A stretch of DNA of 43,104 bases from Propionivibrio limicola (GCF_009469695.1 NZ_SSSR01000026.1:1-43104), one strand, 5' to 3'; shown: positions 1 to 7,842, counted from the stretch's first letter. Made by a program: numbers and translations. The notes: generated by a model from the sequence alone, not told the origin.

Positions 1-141
1 GCGCTGATCGCGCCGCCTTCCGGTCGGGCCTTCGCCCCTCCCTCTCGGCAACGCGATCAGCGCAAATGAAGTGTCCGGGGTGTGTCAGTTTTGAATCGCT
101 GCCCAACAAAAATCTGTATCAGTTTTGAATCGCCGTTGACA
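1..141. mobile_element. End of an IS21-family-like insertion sequence (body lies outside the window)
   Basis: Two direct copies of the motif CAGTTTTGAATCGC lie at 86-99 and 120-133, 34 bases apart, and the block ends in TTGACA at 136-141. Read from the other strand, it starts TGTCAACGGCGATTC and repeats the internal motif, which is the usual build of IS21-family ends (TG..CA tips with multiple internal transposase-binding repeats). Bases 1-12 and 52-63 form a perfect 12-base inverted repeat around a 39-base loop. An open frame from base 1 stops at 67-69 and might be the last residues of IstB, but that is not provable here. Directly after base 141 begins a gene fragment with clear protein homology, so the element's edge is well placed. 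No target duplication can be tested because the other end is outside. Confidence 0.6.
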
Positions 142-142
142 G

Positions 143-535
143 CCCGGTTTTTTCAGGGAACTGCCGCCGATGGCCGGTGCGCTGGAGGCCGTTCCCGCCC
201 TGCTTGAACTCGGCCACGACGTACGAATCTGCACCTCGCCGCTCAACGACTACCGCAACTGCCTGATCGAAAAATACGAATGGGTCGAACGCCACCTGGG
301 GCTGGAATTCGTCCACCGGATGATCGTCACCAAAGACAAAACCCTCGTCTTCGGCGATGTGCTCGTCGACGACAAACCCGTCATCACCGGCTCACGCCAG
401 CCCAGCTGGCAACACATCCTCTTTGACCAGCCGTACAACCGTCACATCGGTCCGGCTCAGCTGCGAATTGATTGGAAAACGTGGAGGCGATTGCTGGCAG
501 CCTCTGACGGCTGCGAACAACAGGCCTCAGCCTGA
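143..535 (+). pseudogene. 5'(3')-deoxyribonucleotidase (NT5C-like), 5' part removed by the IS end
   Basis: The reading frame reads PGFFRELPPM, then a body with ICTSPL, KYEWVERHLG, DKTLVFGDVLVDDKP and W.HILFDQPYNR. These are the middle and C-terminal parts of the small HAD-family pyrimidine deoxyribonucleotidases (NT5C), which dephosphorylate deoxynucleoside monophosphates. Family members are about 180-200 residues and start with a DxDGV phosphoacceptor loop; that loop is absent here. A stop codon at 137-139 closes the frame just before the homology, at the IS tip. An ATG at 170 could in theory give a 121-residue product, but it would lack the catalytic aspartates. I therefore call it a broken gene. 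The later acid loop (GDVLVDDKP) is preserved, so the disruption looks recent. Confidence 0.75.
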
Positions 536-568
536 CCGCTTACGTCCGGGTTTCCTTAAAACCGCCTC

Positions 569-1612
569 TTAGTCGCCCCGGTTCTGGTTGCGCCAAGCCT
601 GCTGCTGGCGTTCGGCAAGGAAGGTCCAGGCGACGATGCGGCTTTTTTTCTGGCCTTGCGACATTTCGATGGTCAGGTTCTTGCGTACCCCGGCCTGCTT
701 CAGGGCGCGGTAAATCGCCGGCAGGCTGGTGGCTTTCGAGACGAGCGCCGAGAACCACAGGCAATTGTTTTGCACGTGCACGCTTTCGGCGATCATTCGG
801 CTGACGAAGCCGGCCTCGCCGCCGGGGCAGCACAGTTCGCTGTTTTGCCCGCCAAAATTCAGCGTCGGTGGCTTGCTGCTCGGCGCCTCCTTGCCGAGGT
901 TTTTCCATTTGCGCTCGGACCCCGCTCTGGCCTCGTCGAGCGAGGAGTGAAAGGGCGGGTTGCAGAGCGTCAGGTCGAATAGCTCGTCGTGATGCACGAC
1001 CCCCTTGAAGATGTCCTCGCGCGAGGTCTGACGCCGCAGTTCAATGGCGAAGCGGTGGCTGGCGTTGGCGTCGAGCGTCGCCTGCGCGCTGGCCAGTGCG
1101 GCGCGGTCGATGTCGGTGCCGACAAACGACCAGCCGTATTCGCTGTGACCGATCAGCGGGTAGATGCAGTTGGCGCCGACGCCGATGTCGAGCACGCGGA
1201 TTGCGGTGCCGTGCGGCACCACGCCGCCGTTGCTGCGCGCCAGCAAGTCGGCCAGATAGTGCAGATAGTCGGCGCGGCCCGGAATCGGCGGGCAAAGATA
1301 GCGGGCGGGAATGTTCCAGCCGTCGATGCCGTACTGCAGTTTGAGCAAGGCGCCGTTCAGCGCCCGGACCGCCTCCGGGTTGGCGAAGTCGATGGAATCG
1401 TCGCCGTAGGCATTGGGGGCGACAAACGTCGCCAGTTCCGGGCGGCAGGCGATCAGTTGGGGAAAATCGTAACGGCCCAGATGCCGGTTACGTGGATGCG
1501 GTCCCTTTTTTTCGGTGGGCTGGGCTGGCTGACCCGGCTTGGCTTTGAGCTTGGTTTTTGGCCGGTTTTTGAGATTTTTGGCAGCGTCGGGCGCTGGGTG
1601 TTTCTTTTGCAT
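569..1612 (-). CDS. rlmF: 23S rRNA (adenine-1618-N6)-methyltransferase RlmF
   Basis: A 347-residue protein. It carries a class I SAM-binding motif LDIGVGAN at about 141-148 and the N6-adenine methyltransferase catalytic motif NPPF followed by HSSLDEA at about 218-227, the hallmark of RlmF (formerly YbiN), which methylates A1618 of 23S rRNA. The family is usually near 300 residues; the surplus is a basic Lys/Pro-rich N-terminal tail (residues 1-40) before the conserved NRHLGRYDF segment. The start at 1612 follows no strong Shine-Dalgarno, so a start nearer the conserved part is possible. It stands alone, convergent with the truncated nucleotidase. The function is a family assignment with high confidence. 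Confidence 0.9.
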   Translation of the reverse strand: MQKKHPAPDAAKNLKNRPKTKLKAKPGQPAQPTEKKGPHPRNRHLGRYDFPQLIACRPELATFVAPNAYGDDSIDFANPEAVRALNGALLKLQYGIDGWNIPARYLCPPIPGRADYLHYLADLLARSNGGVVPHGTAIRVLDIGVGANCIYPLIGHSEYGWSFVGTDIDRAALASAQATLDANASHRFAIELRRQTSREDIFKGVVHHDELFDLTLCNPPFHSSLDEARAGSERKWKNLGKEAPSSKPPTLNFGGQNSELCCPGGEAGFVSRMIAESVHVQNNCLWFSALVSKATSLPAIYRALKQAGVRKNLTIEMSQGQKKSRIVAWTFLAERQQQAWRNQNRGD

Positions 1613-1668
1613 TGGAGTTTCAATCGGTCCGCGCGGCCGGCCAGTATAAACGGTGAACTTGGCGGTAG

Positions 1669-1803
1669 CTGCAGTCTGAAGTCGCCACGCTGAACCAGCT
1701 TGTCGATGATCTGTAGGCGCTGTCGCTTTCCGATGCCGGCGCCGACGACTACATCTGCAAATCGTACAGCCCGCGCGAAGTCGTGGCGCGCGTCAAAGCC
1801 GTG
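1669..1803 (+). pseudogene. Chimeric remnant of a baeS/baeR-type two-component pair
   Basis: One frame reads [15 protein letters not shown], a stop codon (TAG), then [16 protein letters not shown] and [13 protein letters not shown]. The first part resembles the helix after the HisKA box of BaeS-type histidine kinases (LVDDLxxLSxSDxGAL). The second resembles the end of the BaeR receiver ([22 protein letters not shown]). The two halves meet at the shared Gly-Ala codons GGCGCC, as if a deletion joined kinase to regulator through that short identity. No start, no catalytic His and no phosphoacceptor Asp remain. The downstream DUF2442 stop codon overlaps its end. Family resemblance is judged by eye. 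Confidence 0.6.
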
Positions 1804-2059
1804 GTGTTGATTCTGGCGTTGATTCCCCTGGGAGCATTTCAGCGAGTAGCGTTTCCGGTGCGATGTCCTGCTCGTTGGGCCTGGTTACCGCGCCAAATAA
1901 AATGCCCAACTTATTGAAATAATGCACGTCCCGAAGCTTGCGAAAAACGCCGTGGTCGAGATACGGGGTCAAGTCGAAAATGCCCCTGCGTCCATCCTCA
2001 ATCTCGACAAAAATTCGGAAATTTGGCAGCGGCTTGACAGTTTTTACATCCCAGTACAT
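1793..2059 (-). CDS. DUF2442 family protein
   Basis: An 88-residue protein beginning MYWDVKTVKPLP, with GRRGIFDLTPYLDHGVFRKL, YFNKLGILFGAV and PNEQDIAPETLL. This is the DUF2442 pattern: small proteins usually encoded next to a DUF4160-type partner and often considered toxin-antitoxin-like. Length is normal for the family. The start at 2059 is supported by a GAGGGTGGCGCC stretch just upstream on the minus strand. The C-terminus (GESTPESTPRL) runs into the baeS/baeR remnant, so the natural end may have been changed. A short partner remnant lies directly upstream. The molecular role of the family is not established. Confidence 0.8.
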   Translation of the reverse strand: MYWDVKTVKPLPNFRIFVEIEDGRRGIFDLTPYLDHGVFRKLRDVHYFNKLGILFGAVTRPNEQDIAPETLLAEMLPGESTPESTPRL

Positions 2060-2072
2060 GGCGCCACCCTCA

Positions 2073-2153
2073 AAGAGGTTCGATTTTGTAGGGATTTTCG
2101 CCGCTGAGCGCGAGTTCCCAGTCTGCCATGAGTTCGTCGCGATACATGTATTT
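2073..2153 (-). pseudogene. Probable C-terminal remnant of the DUF2442 partner gene
   Basis: The minus-strand frame gives MYRDELMADWELALSGENPY and then KIEPL, with an upstream extension CFLEHRRKY back to a stop codon near 2209. The DELxADWELA..G..P.KI.PL ending resembles the tail of small proteins encoded just before DUF2442 genes (DUF4160-like), and it stops about 11 bases before the DUF2442 start, the expected operon spacing. The N-terminal domain is not seen in any frame upstream, so the gene appears truncated. It could instead be a real 26-residue peptide. Judged by eye. Confidence 0.4.
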
Positions 2154-2327
2154 CCTTCGGTGCTCTAAAAAACATGTAAGCAAACCGTGGTCTGTCCCTT
2201 ATTTCTGGGGAGTTTGCGGCGAGAACTTCATGCCAAAAAATAACCGGAGATGGACGACAATTTAACAATTTAGGTTGTGTGGGAACAGCGGATTCATCAG
2301 AAGCATGAAAGCATAACGACGGCAATT

Positions 2328-3305
2328 TTATATGTCCATAGGATAGGGCGATTCAATTTTCCGGGCGGGCGTTGCTTGGCAATCTGATGAGTCGACTGAT
2401 GACTCCTCCGTGCTCCCCATCGCCGCTTCCAGCATGTCAATAAACGCCCGTGTCTTGGCGGGCATGAGGCGGCGGCCGGGGAAGACGGCCCAGGCGGGGT
2501 GTGAGGGCGGGCGCCAGTCGGGGAGAACGGGGCGCAGTTCGCCGCGCTGGACGCCGGGGCGTGCGAAGTAGTCGGGGGCGGCGGTGATGCCGGCGCCGGC
2601 GGTGGCGAGTTTGATCAGGAGTTCCGGGGCGTTGGCGGTGGCGCGGCAGGGCGGGGCGCCTTCCCAGCGTGTTTCGCCGCGCAGCAGCGTCCAGCTGACC
2701 GGTTCGCCGTTGCGTCCGAGCAGGCGCAGGGTGTCGCGCTGCATCAGGTCGTCGGGCGCCGCCGGGTCGCCGTGTTCGGCGAGGTAGGACGGGGCGGCGT
2801 AGAGGCCGACGCGGAAGTTGGCGATCTTGCGGGCGGCGAGCATGGCGTCGTCGGGCAGGTCGCCGATGCGGATGGCGAGGTCGAAGTTTTCGCCGAGCAG
2901 GTCGACGCGCCGGGGCGAGAGGTCGAGTTCGAGCGAGACGCCCGGGTGCAGGGCGATGAAGGCGGCCAGCATGTCGGGGAGCAGCAGGTTGGCGAAGTCG
3001 CTCGGCATCGAGACGCGCAGGCGACCGCTCGGGCGTTGCTGGCGGAATTCGGCCAGCGCATGCACCGCCTCGACTTCGGCGGCGACCTGTTGCGCGTGGT
3101 CGAGCAACTGGCGGCCGAATTCGGTCAGCGTCAGGCGGCGCGTCGTGCGCAGCATCAGGCGTTCGCCGAGCCGTTCTTCAAGCAGCGTGATGCGGCGGGA
3201 GACCGTCGATTTGGGCAGGCCAATCTTTTCGGCGGCGCGGCTGAAGCTGCCCGTTTCGGCGACACGGGCGAAGATCAGCAGGTCATTGGCGTCGTATTGT
3301 TCCAT
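2328..3305 (-). CDS. LysR-family transcriptional regulator
   Basis: A 325-residue protein with the LysR winged helix at residues 1-65 ([47 protein letters not shown]) and a substrate-binding domain over about 90-295. It is transcribed away from azoR and pirin, the arrangement of a LysR regulator controlling its neighbours and itself. The [12 protein letters not shown] start is typical of the AaeR/DsdC-like subgroup that often controls quinone or electrophile reductases. The last 30 residues (from about 295) are a low-complexity tail beyond the usual family end. The inducer cannot be read from the sequence. The local GC is high, with strong GCG/GGC bias as in the rest of the region. Confidence 0.9.
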   Translation of the reverse strand: MEQYDANDLLIFARVAETGSFSRAAEKIGLPKSTVSRRITLLEERLGERLMLRTTRRLTLTEFGRQLLDHAQQVAAEVEAVHALAEFRQQRPSGRLRVSMPSDFANLLLPDMLAAFIALHPGVSLELDLSPRRVDLLGENFDLAIRIGDLPDDAMLAARKIANFRVGLYAAPSYLAEHGDPAAPDDLMQRDTLRLLGRNGEPVSWTLLRGETRWEGAPPCRATANAPELLIKLATAGAGITAAPDYFARPGVQRGELRPVLPDWRPPSHPAWAVFPGRRLMPAKTRAFIDMLEAAMGSTEESSVDSSDCQATPARKIESPYPMDI

Positions 3306-3320
3306 AGGTGGAACAATGTT

Positions 3321-3336
3321 ATCCGATTTGACGGAT
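3321..3336. promoter_or_regulatory. Candidate LysR operator in the lysR-azoR divergent region
   Basis: The only clear dyad in the 96-base divergent intergenic region is ATCCG-6-CGGAT. It is near the T-N11-A interrupted dyad that LysR proteins bind, though one base longer. It lies about 15 bases upstream of the LysR start and 65 bases upstream of azoR, so occupancy could repress lysR and control azoR. Inferred from position and symmetry only. Confidence 0.4.
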
Positions 3337-3401
3337 TCTCATTTGTTTTGCAGACAACTAAAGTGATTTCCATGCGGTTAACTTTTCAAAAGGAGACACA
3401 A

Positions 3402-3998
3402 ATGAACATCCTGCAAATCAATGCCAGCGCCCGCCAGAATGCCAACTCGACGCGCGTTGCCGACGCCATCGTCGCCCGCCTGCGGGACGCCAATCCGGCG
3501 GCCAGCGTGGTGTTGCGCGATCTGGTACGCGATCCCCATCCGATCCTCGACGAAGCGGCGCTCGGCGCCCTGTTCACCCCGGCCGAGCAGCGCACGCCCG
3601 AGCAGGCGGCGCGCGTGGCGCTCGACGATGCGCTGATCGCCGAAGTGCAGGCAGCGGACGTGATCGTGCTCGGTGTGCCGATGTACAACCTCGGCGTGCC
3701 GGTGCAGTTCAAGAGCTGGATCGACGCGATTGCGCGCGCCGGCGTGACGTTCCGCTATACGGAAAATGGCCCGGAAGGCTTGCTCAAGGGCAAGAAGGTT
3801 TACGTCGGGCTGGCGCGGGGCGGCCGCTACCGCGATACAGCGTTCGATACGCAGGTGCCGTATCTGAAGACCGTGCTCGCTTTTCTTGGCATCACCGATG
3901 TGAGCTTTTTCTACGCCGAGGGTCTAAATATGGGGCCGGAAGCGGCGCAGCAGGGATTTGCCGAGGCTGAAGCCGACATTGCGGCGGCGATTGCCTGA
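3402..3998 (+). CDS. azoR: FMN-dependent NADH:quinone oxidoreductase / azoreductase
   Basis: A 198-residue flavodoxin-fold protein of normal AzoR length. It begins [21 protein letters not shown], the FMN phosphate-binding loop (S-x-R-x-x-x-S type). It then has [20 protein letters not shown] (flavin-contacting loop), the substrate-side LARGG segment, and a C-terminal [17 protein letters not shown] helix. AzoR reduces quinones, and azo dyes in vitro, with NADH. The ATG at 3402 follows AAAAGGAGACACAA, a strong ribosome site. The frame is also open far upstream through the antisense of lysR, which is not coding. A pirin gene follows 37 bases downstream, probably in one transcript under the divergent LysR regulator; azoR-pirin pairing suggests quinone or flavonoid stress. 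Confidence 0.9.
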   Translation: MNILQINASARQNANSTRVADAIVARLRDANPAASVVLRDLVRDPHPILDEAALGALFTPAEQRTPEQAARVALDDALIAEVQAADVIVLGVPMYNLGVPVQFKSWIDAIARAGVTFRYTENGPEGLLKGKKVYVGLARGGRYRDTAFDTQVPYLKTVLAFLGITDVSFFYAEGLNMGPEAAQQGFAEAEADIAAAIA

Positions 3999-4035
3999 GG
4001 GCGAGCTCTGGCGTCGGCAAAAAGGAGGATGCAAC

Positions 4036-4905
4036 ATGAAACACGTTCAACGACCTGAAACAGTCTCTCTCTCACGAACCGTCGAACAAATCGTCGCCGG
4101 CAAGGCGACGACCGACGGCGCCGGGGTGAAGCTGACGCGCGTGCTGACGCAGCCGTTGCAGCGCCGGCTCGATCCCTTCCTGATGCTCGACGCCTTCGGC
4201 AGCGACAACCCCGGCGACTATATCGCCGGCTTCCCCGACCATCCGCACCGCGGCTTCGAAACGGTGACCTACATGATTGCCGGCCGCATGCGCCACCGCG
4301 ACAGCGCCGGCCATGAAGGTCTGCTCGAAAACGGCGGCGTGCAGTGGATGACGGCCGGGCGCGGCGTCATCCACTCCGAGATTCCCGAGCAGGAGGCGGG
4401 CGTCATGGAAGGTTTTCAGCTCTGGCTGAACCTGCCTTCCCGCGACAAGATGAGCGAGCCGTGGTACCGCGATTTTTCCGCCGTCGAACTGCCGCGCTTC
4501 GTGACCGGGAGCGGCGTCGAGGTGACGGTGATTGCCGGCGAGAGTCACGGGGTGGCCGGCGCGGTGGCGCGCACGGCGACGGCGCCGCTGTATCTCGACC
4601 TGCATCTGCCGGCGGGAACGTCGTTCAGCCAACACCTTCCGGCCGGGAATAACGCCTTCGTCTACGTGTATCGCGGCGAAATCGACATTGCCGGCAGCCG
4701 GGTGCCGCCGCAACGGATGGCTATACTGACCGATGATGCGGACGCCGATGGCGTGACGATCACGGCGGAGGCTCCGGCGCGCGTGCTGCTGGTGGCCGGT
4801 CGGCCGCTCGACGAGCCGATCGTCCAGTACGGGCCGTTTGTGATGAATAGCGAACAGGAAATCTATCAGGCACTGAACGATTTTCGCGACCGGCGGCTGG
4901 CCTGA
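4036..4905 (+). CDS. Pirin-family protein (cupin)
   Basis: A 289-residue bicupin. The metal-binding residues of pirin are present: HPHRGFETVTY (about H69, H71) and VIHSEIP (about H113, E115), in the N-terminal cupin. The C-terminal cupin is seen in LDLHLPAGTSF and FVYVYRGEID. Bacterial pirins such as YhhW show quercetin 2,3-dioxygenase activity; other members act as redox-sensitive regulators. ATG 4036 follows AAAAAGGAGGATGCAAC, a near-consensus ribosome site. It lies 37 bases after azoR and is probably co-transcribed. The true substrate cannot be told from sequence. Confidence 0.88.
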   Translation: MKHVQRPETVSLSRTVEQIVAGKATTDGAGVKLTRVLTQPLQRRLDPFLMLDAFGSDNPGDYIAGFPDHPHRGFETVTYMIAGRMRHRDSAGHEGLLENGGVQWMTAGRGVIHSEIPEQEAGVMEGFQLWLNLPSRDKMSEPWYRDFSAVELPRFVTGSGVEVTVIAGESHGVAGAVARTATAPLYLDLHLPAGTSFSQHLPAGNNAFVYVYRGEIDIAGSRVPPQRMAILTDDADADGVTITAEAPARVLLVAGRPLDEPIVQYGPFVMNSEQEIYQALNDFRDRRLA

Positions 4906-4935
4906 AAAATGTGTTTTGAACCGCTTTTAACCGCT

Positions 4936-5064
4936 TTTGACGCAGAGCACGCAGAGCCGCAGAGATCGCAGAGAGAAACGAGAAAGAGCGGAGAGAATGC
5001 TTGAGAAAAGCTCTTGCCTCTCCACATGAATCAATGCTTTTCTCTGCGATCTCTGCGTTGAAAG
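4936..5064. repeat. Intergenic imperfect palindrome of CGCAGAG units
   Basis: The left arm (4941-4974) is a run of 7-9-base units around (C)GCAGAG. The right arm (5040-5060) is its complement, CTCTGCGATCTCTGCGTT. The arms enclose about 65 bases and could fold into a long hairpin. It lies between pirin and fumC and may end transcription of the former. It belongs to the class of degenerate tandem-unit palindromes common between genes in betaproteobacteria. The fumC ribosome site begins just after it. Confidence 0.65.
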
Positions 5065-5084
5065 AGGTTTCGGAGGAGGGCGAC

Positions 5085-6521
5085 ATGACGAATTCAGTAA
5101 AGCGTGAAAAAGGCGCGACAGGTAGCCAGACTCGGACTGAGCGCGATTCGTTCGGTCTGATCGACGTTCCTGCCGACCATCTGTGGGGCGCGCAAACGCA
5201 GCGTTCGCTCGACTTCTTCCGGATTTCGACGGAACGCATGCCCGATGCGCTGATCCTGGCGCTGGCGCAGGTCAAGCGCGCCTGCGCGGTGGCCAATCGC
5301 GATCTCGTGTTGCTGGCGACGGACAAGGCCGATGCCATTGTCGCGGCGGCGGACGAGGTGCTCTCCGGCAAACATCCGGGCGAATTCCCGCTCTCCGTTT
5401 GGCAGACCGGCTCCGGCACCCAGACCAACATGAACATGAACGAGGTGCTGGCGAACCGTGCCTCGGAACTCATGGGCGGTGAGCGCGGGCCGCAGCGGCG
5501 GGTCCACCCGAACGACGACGTCAATCGCGGCCAGTCGTCGAACGATGTGTTCCCCACCGCCATGCATGTGGCCGCCGCAACCGGCGTGGTGCGTGCCGTG
5601 TTGCCGGCGCTCCGCACATTGCGCGAGACGCTCGCCGCCAAGTCCGACGCTTTTTCCGGCATCGTCAAGATCGGTCGCACGCATTTGCAGGACGCAACGC
5701 CGCTCACCCTGGGACAGGAGTTTTCCGGCTATGCGGCGCAGCTCGAACAGGCCGAGTCGCTGATCGCTGCCGTTTTACCGTCGCTTTATCCGCTGGCCAT
5801 CGGCGGCACCGCCGTCGGCACCGGGCTGAATACGCATCCCGAATTCGGCGCGCGCGTGGCGGCCGAACTGGCGCGGGCGAGCGGATTGCCCTTTACGAGC
5901 GCCGCGAACAAGTTCGCCGCGCTGGCCGCGCACGACGGCGTCGCCGCGGCACACGGCGCGCTGCGGACGCTGGCCGTGGCGCTGATGAAGATCGCCAACG
6001 ATATCCGCTGGCTCTCGTCCGGGCCGCGTTCAGGGCTTGGCGAGATTGCGATTCCAGAGAACGAGCCGGGCAGCTCGATCATGCCCGGCAAGGTCAATCC
6101 GACCCAGTGCGAGGCGATGACCATGCTCTGCGCGCAGGTGATGGGCAACGACGTGGCCCTCGGCGTTGGCGCGTCGCTCGGCAATTTCGAGCTCAACGTC
6201 TTCAAGCCGCTCATCGCCCACAACGTGCTGCAAAGCATCCGCCTGCTCGCCGACGGCATGGCCAGCTTCGAAGCGCATTGCGTGCGCGGCATCGAGGCCA
6301 ACCGGGAGCGCATCGCCGAACTCGTCGACCGTTCGCTGATGCTGGTGACGGCGCTGGCGCCGCACATCGGCTACGACCGGGCGGCCGGCATCGCCAAGAA
6401 AGCGCACCACGAAGGACTGACCCTGCGCGCAGCGGCGCTGGCGTCGGGCGACGTGTCGGAAGCCGATTTTGACCGCTGGGTGCGGCCGGAGGCGATGGTG
6501 GGGAATCAGCTGTCCGCTTAG
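5085..6521 (+). CDS. fumC: Fumarate hydratase class II
   Basis: A 478-residue protein of the fumarase/aspartase superfamily. The signature loop [15 protein letters not shown] is at about residues 324-338, the substrate-binding [10 protein letters not shown] loop near 106-115, and the [13 protein letters not shown] and HPNDDVN..QSSND segments in between. It interconverts fumarate and malate in the citric acid cycle; class II enzymes need no iron and resist oxidants. GGAGGAGGG precedes ATG 5085 by about 4 bases. The first 20 residues are a non-conserved polar lead before [20 protein letters not shown], where homology starts, so the protein is slightly longer than the usual 460-465. It appears monocistronic between two palindromic repeats. 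A fumarase rather than an aspartase is favoured by the KVNPTQCE form of the signature. Confidence 0.93.
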   Translation: MTNSVKREKGATGSQTRTERDSFGLIDVPADHLWGAQTQRSLDFFRISTERMPDALILALAQVKRACAVANRDLVLLATDKADAIVAAADEVLSGKHPGEFPLSVWQTGSGTQTNMNMNEVLANRASELMGGERGPQRRVHPNDDVNRGQSSNDVFPTAMHVAAATGVVRAVLPALRTLRETLAAKSDAFSGIVKIGRTHLQDATPLTLGQEFSGYAAQLEQAESLIAAVLPSLYPLAIGGTAVGTGLNTHPEFGARVAAELARASGLPFTSAANKFAALAAHDGVAAAHGALRTLAVALMKIANDIRWLSSGPRSGLGEIAIPENEPGSSIMPGKVNPTQCEAMTMLCAQVMGNDVALGVGASLGNFELNVFKPLIAHNVLQSIRLLADGMASFEAHCVRGIEANRERIAELVDRSLMLVTALAPHIGYDRAAGIAKKAHHEGLTLRAAALASGDVSEADFDRWVRPEAMVGNQLSA

Positions 6522-6537
6522 CCCGCAGAAAAAGGGC

Positions 6538-6630
6538 GAACCACCAAGCCACCAAGGGCACCAAGTTTCACCAAGAAAAACGGGTTGAAACTTGGTGCTT
6601 CTTGGTGATCTTGGTGTCTTTGTGGCGAAA
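6538..6630. repeat. Intergenic imperfect palindrome of CCACCAAG units
   Basis: The left arm (6541-6575) is a tandem of CACCAAG units. The right arm (6586-6626) is the complement (CTTGGTG units). The tip is AAAAACGGGTTGAAA. It sits between the convergent ends of fumC and the pterin dehydratase gene, 17 bases after the fumC stop and 8 before the other stop, so it can serve as a bidirectional terminator. Its build (tandem units, A-rich tip, TTTGTGG at the end) is like the other two palindromes in the window, but the unit differs. Confidence 0.7.
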
Positions 6631-6638
6631 ATGAATTA

Positions 6639-6995
6639 CTACGCCGGCGCGGTCAGCAGACGATCGATTTTTGCCGCGCAGATGAAGTCGTTTTCCGACA
6701 GCCCGCCAATCGCGTGGGTCGAATACCTGACCCGACACTGGCGATAGCCGACTTCGAGGTCGGGGTGGTGATCCTCATGGTGCGATATCCACGCTGTCGC
6801 ATTCACGAAGGCCATCGTCTCGTAGTAGTTCTTGAATCGGTACGTTTTCACCAGTTCGTTGCCTTCGCAGTTCCAGCCATTGAGGGTGGGCAACAGGCGG
6901 GCGATTTCGTCGGGCGTCAATGGCGGCACGCCGCCTTCGCATGGCTTGCAATGTCGCGTCGAGAGGTCGCATACGGTTGATTCGGTCGCTTGCAT
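6639..6995 (-). CDS. Pterin-4a-carbinolamine dehydratase
   Basis: A 118-residue protein. The catalytic motif HHEDHHPD lies at about 72-79 and is preceded by FVNATAWI; the N-terminal part has L.P.LNGW. This is the PCD/DCoH family, which dehydrates 4a-hydroxytetrahydropterin during phenylalanine hydroxylase turnover and also occurs in bacteria without that enzyme, where it may aid pterin recycling for the molybdenum cofactor. The frame is open to 7121, but ATG 6995 is chosen because AAAGGAGCAAATC precedes it and because homology starts near residue 20. The first 20 residues contain three cysteines (VCDL, HCKPCE), slightly unusual for the family. No phenylalanine hydroxylase gene is in the window. 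Confidence 0.9.
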   Translation of the reverse strand: MQATESTVCDLSTRHCKPCEGGVPPLTPDEIARLLPTLNGWNCEGNELVKTYRFKNYYETMAFVNATAWISHHEDHHPDLEVGYRQCRVRYSTHAIGGLSENDFICAAKIDRLLTAPA

Positions 6996-7115
6996 GATTT
7001 GCTCCTTTTTTCGATTGATGCGCTGATCCCATGCATTGGAGTGTGGTGCCGCAAAACGGTTCGTGTCTGTCTTCAGCGATGGACGATTGGCCGCATCGCG
7101 CGTATCATCCGCGCC

Positions 7116-7240
7116 CGTCATTGGGGAGTAGCCGCCCTTCGCCAGAAGGGGCTTGCGTCAACATACTTGTCCGGTTGGACATGGCGCAGGCGGTTTGAGC
7201 ACTTGGCAAGACCTTTGGCTGCATTGCCTCCTGTGGTGCC
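7116..7240 (+). promoter_or_regulatory. yybP-ykoY manganese riboswitch
   Basis: The stretch contains GGGGAGTAGCCGCCC (7123-7137), CGTCAACATACT (7157-7168) and GGCAAGACCTTTGG (7205-7218), in that order. These are the conserved blocks of the yybP-ykoY RNA: the GGGGAGUAG loop, the cross-strand CGUCAACAUACU segment also seen upstream of E. coli alx, and the GAC-containing second loop. The RNA senses Mn2+. It lies 48-170 bases upstream of a GDT1/UPF0016 transporter gene, a common target. GCCCTTCGCCAGAAGGGGC at about 7133-7152 can form the stem between the blocks. Identified by eye; a covariance-model score would settle it. Confidence 0.85.
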
Positions 7241-7287
7241 GGAGAGGCGTGCGGTCATTCGTCTTTTCCGGCCAGAGAGTTCAAAAA

Positions 7288-7842
7288 ATGGAAGCCTTCC
7301 TCGTTTCGACCGGCATCGTGGCGCTGGCCGAGATCGGCGACAAGACGCAATTGCTGGCGTTCATCCTCGCCGCCAAATTCCGCAAGCCTGTTCCCATCAT
7401 TCTCGGCATTCTGATCGCGACCATCGCCAATCATGCCTTTGCCGGCGCCATTGGTTCCTGGGTGACGTCTGCGCTGGCGCCCGAGACGCTGCGCTGGGTG
7501 CTCGGCATCTCCTTCCTGGCCATGGCGGCATGGACGCTTGTGCCGGACAAGTTCGACGAGGAAGAGGCCAGGCTGGCCCGTTTCGGTGTTTTCGGGACGA
7601 CGCTCATCGCCTTTTTTCTTGCCGAGATGGGCGACAAGACACAGATCGCGACGGTGGCGCTGGCCGCTCAGTATGGCGCGTTCTATACCGTCGTGGCGGG
7701 CACCACGCTGGGGATGAAAATTGCCAACGTCCCGGTCGTCCTGCTCGGCGACCGGGTTGCCCACAAGATCCCGGTGCGCCTCGTTCACAGCATTGCCGCC
7801 ATGATCTTCGCCACGCTCGGCGTGGTGACACTGTTTGCTTGA
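7288..7842 (+). CDS. TMEM165/GDT1 (UPF0016) family manganese transporter, MneA-like
   Basis: A 184-residue membrane protein with six predicted hydrophobic segments in two inverted halves. Each half carries the family signature E-x-G-D-K-T (ALAEIGDKTQ near residue 15, FLAEMGDKTQ near 115). Bacterial members such as Vibrio MneA export Mn2+; eukaryotic ones move Mn2+/Ca2+ into the Golgi. The short charged loop between the halves (PDKFDEEEA) is normal. ATG 7288 has only a weak ribosome site (AGAGAGTTC), which fits control by the upstream riboswitch. Expression is expected to rise with Mn2+. The export role is inferred from the family and the riboswitch together. Confidence 0.88.
   Translation: MEAFLVSTGIVALAEIGDKTQLLAFILAAKFRKPVPIILGILIATIANHAFAGAIGSWVTSALAPETLRWVLGISFLAMAAWTLVPDKFDEEEARLARFGVFGTTLIAFFLAEMGDKTQIATVALAAQYGAFYTVVAGTTLGMKIANVPVVLLGDRVAHKIPVRLVHSIAAMIFATLGVVTLFA

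Noticed and set aside
2772-3401. A 5' extension of azoR through the lysR antisense
   Set aside because: Homology to AzoR begins exactly at ATG 3402, which has a strong ribosome site. The extension is complementary to LysR coding sequence.
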